This document shows, in pieces, positions 35,047 to 38,866 of a stretch of DNA of 38,866 bases. The DNA is from Syntrophaceticus schinkii (lineage in GTDB: Bacteria > Bacillota > DSM-12270 > Thermacetogeniales > Thermacetogeniaceae): the NCBI RefSeq assembly GCF_000946815.1, contig NZ_CDRZ01000090.1:1-38866 (forward strand), read 5' to 3'. The position numbers and the translations under genes were made by a program. Under the pieces are notes generated by a model, which was not told the DNA's origin, did not search any database, and saw only the letters and a list, made by a program, of their open reading frames with translations. Position 1 is the stretch's first letter. Each line of letters opens with the position of its first letter.

Positions 35047-35083
35047 AAAAAAAACCAAGCCACGCTGTTAAAAGCGTGGCTGG
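35047..35083 (-). terminator. Terminator of the fmdB-like gene
   Basis: Minus strand: GCCACGCT (35080-35073), loop TTTAAC, AGCGTGGC (35066-35059), then TTGG and eight T residues (35054-35047). It lies 23 bases after the stop. Confidence 0.9.
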
Positions 35084-35105
35084 TATTTGAGAAACCTGTA
35101 AAAAC

Positions 35106-35360
35106 CTAAGTGGCAGATGGGGCCTTGGTCTCTTCCTTCTTGGCCTCAGTGGCCGCTGGCTTTTTCTGTTCATGGAAACTGGCTTTCCTGTTGTCTGTGC
35201 AGTAAAAACCAGACCCCTTAAAAACAATGGCCACATTGCGGGAAATCAACCTCTCCACAGGTTGTCCACAGGTCGGGCACTTTTCAAGAGCCGGTTCGGT
35301 AATACGCTGCGTGACCTGGAAACGGCCGCAGTGTTCACACTTGTAATCATAAGTCGGCAT
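35106..35360 (-). CDS. FmdB-type zinc ribbon protein
   Basis: 84 residues of the FmdB family putative regulators. The zinc ribbon is MPTYDYKCEHCGRFQVTQ with a second pair KCPTCGQPVERLIS, followed by the family's FKGSGFYCTDNR. The tail (about 60-84) is a lysine/alanine/glutamate-rich linker. ATG 35360 follows GGAGAGGTGA. It is transcribed alone from a strong promoter and ended by its own terminator. Function of the family is not established. Confidence 0.9.
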   Translation of the reverse strand: MPTYDYKCEHCGRFQVTQRITEPALEKCPTCGQPVERLISRNVAIVFKGSGFYCTDNRKASFHEQKKPAATEAKKEETKAPSAT

Positions 35361-35403
35361 TTAGCGTCACCTCTCCAGGAAATCTTTTATCTCACAAAAT
35401 ATC

Positions 35404-35432
35404 TTTATACGCCATTACATGAACTTTGTCAA
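35404..35432 (-). promoter_or_regulatory. Strong promoter of fmdB-like with operator-like repeats
   Basis: Minus strand: TTGACA (35432-35427), 17 bases, TATAAA (35409-35404). Directly upstream are the 12-base palindrome AGGGAATTCCCT (35432-35443) and two direct copies of CTGATGTTCC (35442-35451 and 35453-35462), spaced 11 bases, one helical turn. Confidence 0.8.
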
Positions 35433-35604
35433 GGGAATTCCCTGATGTTCCGCTGATGTTCCCTGGGTGATTTATTCGTGAATTGACACAAAACTCTGGA
35501 CCACTTGTGAACACATAATCACCTCACCAACTAATTATAGTGGTATATTCGTGGATACCCGGAATGCCACAAAAAGTGTATGCAAATGCCAGGATTGACT
35601 CATT

Positions 35605-35634
35605 AAAAAAATGCTGCTCTCAAGAGAGCAGCAT
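35605..35634 (-). terminator. Terminator of the rbr-sor-fprA-hrb operon
   Basis: Minus strand: ATGCTGCTCTC, a TT loop, GAGAGCAGCAT, then more T residues; the perfect stem covers 35611-35621 and 35624-35634 and the T tract is 35610-35605. It lies about 30 bases after the hrb stop. Confidence 0.92.
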
Positions 35635-35663
35635 CATCAATATAAATATGGATTAGAATCCTT

Positions 35664-36347
35664 TTAACCGATCTTTTCAAACGCATCCTTGCCTGCTCCG
35701 CACACAGGGCAAACCCATTCATCGGGCAGTTCTGCGAAGGGTGTTCCTGGCTCGATGTCGTTTTCCGGATCCCCCTCTGCGGGGTCATATTCATAGCCGC
35801 AAATTGTGCACTCGTAGATATCCATGCCCTTTCTCCTTTCATTTTCTTTGATATAAGTGGGAGCAGATGGAGGGGTGCTCCCTCTTTTCACCTGGTGATA
35901 ATAGGCATAGGTCATTGGGTTGCTCTGTTTTAAAACCTCTGCTGCAGTCAGCTCTCCGATAAAGATGTTGTGTGTTCCTGCATCTACACTTTGAATCACT
36001 TTTGCTTCAATAGAGGCCAATGCATCATCTACCAGATAGGGCAGACCTTGCGGGGTTGTTCGGTAATTGATACCCGCGAACTTGTCCACATCTCTGCCTG
36101 ACTTAAAACCAAACTGCCCGATCAGGGAGAGAGGAGTTTCCTGGCGCAGGACGGAAACAGCAAATAACCCGCTTTTCGTAATCAACTCGTTGGTCAAATT
36201 CTGTTTATTGATACTGATGGCAATTGTAGGTGGTTCACTGGATATCTGAAAAACTGTGTTAGCAATCTGCCCATTGATCCGCTCACCGTCTTTGGATGTA
36301 ATCACATACAGACCGTAGCTGACGCTGTGCAGTGCTTTTAAATCCAT
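35664..36347 (-). CDS. hrb: High-molecular-weight rubredoxin (flavin reductase-rubredoxin fusion)
   Basis: 227 residues. Residues 1-165 form an FMN-binding flavin-reductase-like domain ([36 protein letters not shown]). The C-terminus from about 176 is a complete rubredoxin with [10 protein letters not shown] and [14 protein letters not shown]. In Moorella the homologous Hrb acts as NAD(P)H:FprA oxidoreductase, passing electrons to the flavodiiron protein, and the gene neighbourhood here is the same. ATG 36347 follows TAGGAGGGG and starts 13 bases after fprA. Cytoplasmic. Confidence 0.94.
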   Translation of the reverse strand: MDLKALHSVSYGLYVITSKDGERINGQIANTVFQISSEPPTIAISINKQNLTNELITKSGLFAVSVLRQETPLSLIGQFGFKSGRDVDKFAGINYRTTPQGLPYLVDDALASIEAKVIQSVDAGTHNIFIGELTAAEVLKQSNPMTYAYYHQVKRGSTPPSAPTYIKENERRKGMDIYECTICGYEYDPAEGDPENDIEPGTPFAELPDEWVCPVCGAGKDAFEKIG

Positions 36348-36360
36348 ATTCTATCCCCTC

Positions 36361-37537
36361 CTATTCAATAGCCCCGGCAAGCTTGACCCCAACCTGCTTG
36401 AGATTATCCAGGTCCTCTTTGCCGGGAACGTACTGCAAATTCACTGTCTCCTCAGGCATTTCCCAGCCCATCTCTTGTAGTACAGAAGCCACTTCACGGG
36501 CTCCCTGACCTCCCCAGCCAATAGGAGCCAAAAGCAAAACCTGTGCGCTTCTTAGGCCGCAGTCCTTTGATATAGGTGAGAAAGGCGGCCACAGTCGGAA
36601 GCATCCCATTGTTGATGGTGGATGACCCTACCAGCACCAGTTTTGCTGTTAAGATATCAGGCACAATCTGCGAAATATGGTTTGTCTGTAAGGATTTCAT
36701 GGTAACAGGGACACCGCTGTCTTCGATTCCCTCCTGAAGAGCCAGGGCCATTTCCCTGGTAGAGCCCCACATGGTATCGTAAACTATCACTGCCTTGCGG
36801 TCGGTTTCATTGCTCGCCCATTTACGATATTCCTTGAGCAGTTCGGGAAGATATGACCCCCAAATGAGCCCATGACTGGGGGCGATCATTTCCAGAGGGA
36901 GGGTTTCCACAACATCCAGGGCCTTGTTGACCTGATCCCCATAGGGGAAAACGATATTGGCATAGTAGGAAGCTGCCGCCTCATGGACGATATCCCAGCC
37001 CAGCTGATCAACAAAACGTTCTGTGCTGGCAATATGCTGGCCAAATGCATCATTGGACAGCAGCAGCTTGTCCTCCGGTATGTAGGTTACCATGTTGTCA
37101 GGCCAGTGCACCATAGGGGTTTGCACAAACTTCAGGGTACGGGAACCGATCTTCAGTTCCTCACCGGTTTTGACGAGGATATACTCCCAGTCCTGTTTGT
37201 AGTGCATCTCTAAGCCTTTTTTCCCCTTCGGTGTGGTGACAATTTTTGCTTGCGGAGCTGCTTCCATAACCTTCGGAACACTCCCGGAGTGATCCATTTC
37301 TACGTGGTTGACCAACATATAATCGATCTTCTCCGGGTTCACAACGGCCCTAATTCTGCTCAACATCTCATCTGCCAGGTAATGTTTGACTGTGTCTACG
37401 AGGGTAATCTGGTCATCCATGATCAGGTAGGAGTTATAGGTTGACCCGTGGGGTGTAACATAGCCATGGAAATAACGGAGATCCCAGTCGATACCGCCAA
37501 CCCAGTACACACCGGGTTTAATCTCGATCGGCTGCAT
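36361..37537 (-). CDS. fprA: Flavodiiron protein FprA (one apparent 1-base insertion)
   Basis: A beta-lactamase-fold diiron domain followed by flavodoxin; reduces O2 to water and/or NO. Diiron ligands are visible in NHVEMDHSGS (about 83-88), MVHWPDN, SNDAFGQH and PSHGLIWG. The flavodoxin domain begins KAVIVYDTMWGSTREMA. Near plus 36520 an extra base turns GSYGWGGQGAREV into SYWLGRSGSP and a stop; removing it gives 391 residues, the usual length, ending at 36361. The start is ATG 37537, with GGAGGTGA upstream; an in-frame GTG/ATG a few codons earlier overlaps that site. It is the third gene of the operon. Confidence 0.94.
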
Positions 37538-37561
37538 ATAAATCACCTCCATCCAAATACT

Positions 37562-37942
37562 TTACCCGTTTGCCTTCCATAAACCGTGAAGATTGCAGTA
37601 GGCATAAACATCGGCATCAGGCTTTTCGCAGAAAACCGCTTTCGGCTCATCTCCCGGAGAAAGAGATACTCTCTCGATGCCATTATCAGTTACTACCGCA
37701 ATCCACTCTATGTAATGCTTGTCTGTCATCGGATGAATCACAGAGCCTACATCAACAGACAGTCCCCCGTCTGCCCTGGACACTGCCGGGACATGTTTTT
37801 CCTGTGATGCATCAGTGGTATTGGCCACAAGTTGTGCCATAGGTTTACCGCAGCACACCAGCTTTCCGCCACCGTTTTTGATCAGCTCCACAATATTGCC
37901 ACATGTTTCACAACGATAAAATGCAACCTGTTCTTTCATCAT
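37562..37942 (-). CDS. Desulfoferrodoxin (two-iron superoxide reductase)
   Basis: 126 residues. The N-terminal desulforedoxin domain has CETCGN and VCCGKPM for the first iron. The catalytic neelaredoxin domain has the glutamate/histidine loop EKHVPAV, IHPMTDKHYIEWI and the C-terminal Cys-His pair CNLHGLWK. It reduces superoxide to peroxide without releasing O2, using rubredoxin-type electron donors such as Hrb. ATG 37942 follows AAAGGTGG. It lies 29 bases after rbr and 24 before fprA. Confidence 0.96.
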   Translation of the reverse strand: MMKEQVAFYRCETCGNIVELIKNGGGKLVCCGKPMAQLVANTTDASQEKHVPAVSRADGGLSVDVGSVIHPMTDKHYIEWIAVVTDNGIERVSLSPGDEPKAVFCEKPDADVYAYCNLHGLWKANG

Positions 37943-37971
37943 CAGGGCTTGACCACCTTTCCGAAACGAGA

Positions 37972-38507
37972 TTAATAGTTTTCAGCCTTGATCTCAAAAT
38001 ACGCCCTGGGATGATCGCAGACTGGGCAGATTTCAGGTGCTTTTTCTCCATAATGGATATGGCCGCAGTTGCCACACTTCCAGGCTTGTTTTTCCTCTCG
38101 CACAAAAACCTGATCCTCTTTGATGTTCTCCAGCAGCTTAAGATATCTTTCCTCATGCTCTTTTTCAATTTTGCCTACATGTTCGAAAAGAAAAGCAATC
38201 TTGGCAAAGCCTCTTCCTTTGCTGTTTTTGCAAACTCCGCGTACATATCTGTCCATTCGTAATTTTCACCTGCGGCAGCATCCTTCAGGTTTTCGTCTGT
38301 TGAGGGAATGCCGTCATGCAAGAGCTTAAACCAGATTTTGGCGTGCTCCTTTTCATTTCTCGCAGTCTCCTCAAAAAAACTAGCGATCTGAACAAACCCG
38401 TCTTTCCTTGCTTTAGAGGCATAATAATCATATTTGTTTCTCGCCTGTGATTCACCGGCAAAAGCAGCCAATAGGTTGGCCTCTGTCTTTGAACCTTTTA
38501 GTTTCAT
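37972..38507 (-). CDS. rbr: Rubrerythrin (one apparent 1-base deletion)
   Basis: A peroxide-reducing diiron/rubredoxin protein. Ferritin-like motifs are [18 protein letters not shown] and [16 protein letters not shown]. The rubredoxin-like end is [28 protein letters not shown]. Near plus 38210 one G is missing (GAG(G)GC); as written the frame ends in [10 protein letters not shown]. Repair gives [36 protein letters not shown] and 178 residues, close to the family norm. ATG 38507 follows AAAGGAGG. First gene of the defence operon. Confidence 0.95.
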
Positions 38508-38732
38508 GATTAATTCCTCCTTTAATAATTAGTTGCTACCAAAACTATCTTATATTAACGGTATCTATGAAAGCAAATTGAGATATTCACATATGAGCCC
38601 GTATTTAATAAGTTACAGGCATTATCACGATTTTTCACCATAATTCCATAACATACTCTATAAGGCAACCACAGGCTCACCATGAAATACTTTCACCCGA
38701 TTAACGATATTCTACCCAAAATAATTACATCA
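38508..38732. promoter_or_regulatory. Upstream region of the rbr operon with candidate promoter
   Basis: On the minus strand TTTGCT (38577-38572) and TATAAG (38554-38549) are spaced 17 bases, a fair sigma-A promoter with a start near 38542. A clear PerR box (inverted TTATAAT) is not seen, although AT-rich partial matches occur near 38522-38531. The rest to 38732 is AT-rich and shows no gene. Confidence 0.5.
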
Positions 38733-38775
38733 AATAAAAACAAAATAGTCGTTCCAACAAAAACCAAACGACTAT
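38733..38775 (-). terminator. Possible terminator of a gene beyond the right edge
   Basis: ATAGTCGTT (38745-38753) and AACGACTAT (38767-38775) form a 9-bp inverted repeat. On the minus strand it is followed by TTGTTTTTATTTG. The adjoining 38776-38866 shows no reading frame I can name. Confidence 0.5.
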
Positions 38776-38866
38776 ACAGAACTGACGCATAGCCTCTAAC
38801 TAACTACTGGCCGGTCACAAGGGTTTCCAGAGACAGAAAGAAATAATTTTAATCGAAAAAAGGAAC

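Noticed and set aside
38522-38531. PerR operator in front of rbr
   Set aside because: The AT-rich palindrome does not match the TTATAAT-N-ATTATAA box well enough.

Overview
The window reads as chromosome from an anaerobic, low-oxygen-adapted Firmicute of the class Clostridia (relatives of Moorella, Peptococcaceae, Syntrophomonadales or Dethiobacteria; the sequence alone does not settle which). Supporting signs are strong AGGAGG ribosome binding sites, frequent GTG/TTG starts, a glycine T-box riboswitch, CcpN and DegS/DegU-type regulators, a nickel CO dehydrogenase, and a rubrerythrin / superoxide reductase / flavodiiron / high-molecular-weight rubredoxin operon. All convincing genes but one (the cyclodeaminase at 16.3 kb) lie on the minus strand, so transcription runs from high to low coordinates.

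Layout, left to right: (1) 0.1-9.2 kb is a housekeeping block, recO - DUF4342 - T-box - glyQ - glyS - ccpN - ppsR - ppdK. It follows the Bacillus recO-glyQ-glyS-ccpN-yqfL order, with ppdK, the target enzyme of PpsR, added downstream. (2) 9.3-12 kb holds a HyuA-like (hydantoinase/oxoprolinase) ASKHA protein overlapping a DUF1638 protein. (3) 12.5-15.1 kb encodes a CooF-like iron-sulfur protein and the CO dehydrogenase CooS. (4) 15.4-17.5 kb has thiamine pyrophosphokinase, a folate cyclodeaminase-family enzyme and a DUF1614 membrane protein. (5) 17.8-20.9 kb has comFC and a long ComFA-like helicase. (6) 21.3-32.1 kb is a Tad/Flp pilus locus (flp pilin, prepilin peptidase, TadE, TadG-like, CpaB, CpaE, CpaF, TadB, TadC, DUF192) headed by a DegS/DegU-like two-component system and a small glycosyltransferase-like protein. 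It sits between degSU and comF, which are close neighbours in Bacillus. (7) 32.3-35.4 kb has a phosphohexomutase, a YetF membrane protein with a 38-residue ORF before it, and an FmdB zinc ribbon. (8) 35.6-38.5 kb is the oxygen/peroxide-defence operon rbr - sor - fprA - hrb.

Two features cut across the window. First, at least nine single-base frame breaks, mostly one G missing from a G run, interrupt otherwise canonical genes (glyS twice, hyuA-like, tadB, tadE twice, tadV, degS, fprA, rbr). When each is repaired the protein gets normal length and conserved sequence, so base-calling or assembly error is the likeliest explanation; true decay or phase variation (the G9 tract in degS) is the alternative. 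I annotate these as whole genes and state the break. Second, many spacers are built from a few families of degenerate repeats: heptamers of the CCGGCAT/CCGACTT type, CCAACGACTAACCACC-type strings, and a 28-base sequence found as a near-perfect inverted pair around thiN. These repeats also enter genes: they write the C-terminal tails of the CooF-like protein and ThiN, the stop of tadV, and an in-frame insert in the ComFA-like helicase. I regard this capture of repeats by genes as the most unusual feature here. I found no CRISPR array, tRNA, rRNA, complete insertion sequence or prophage.
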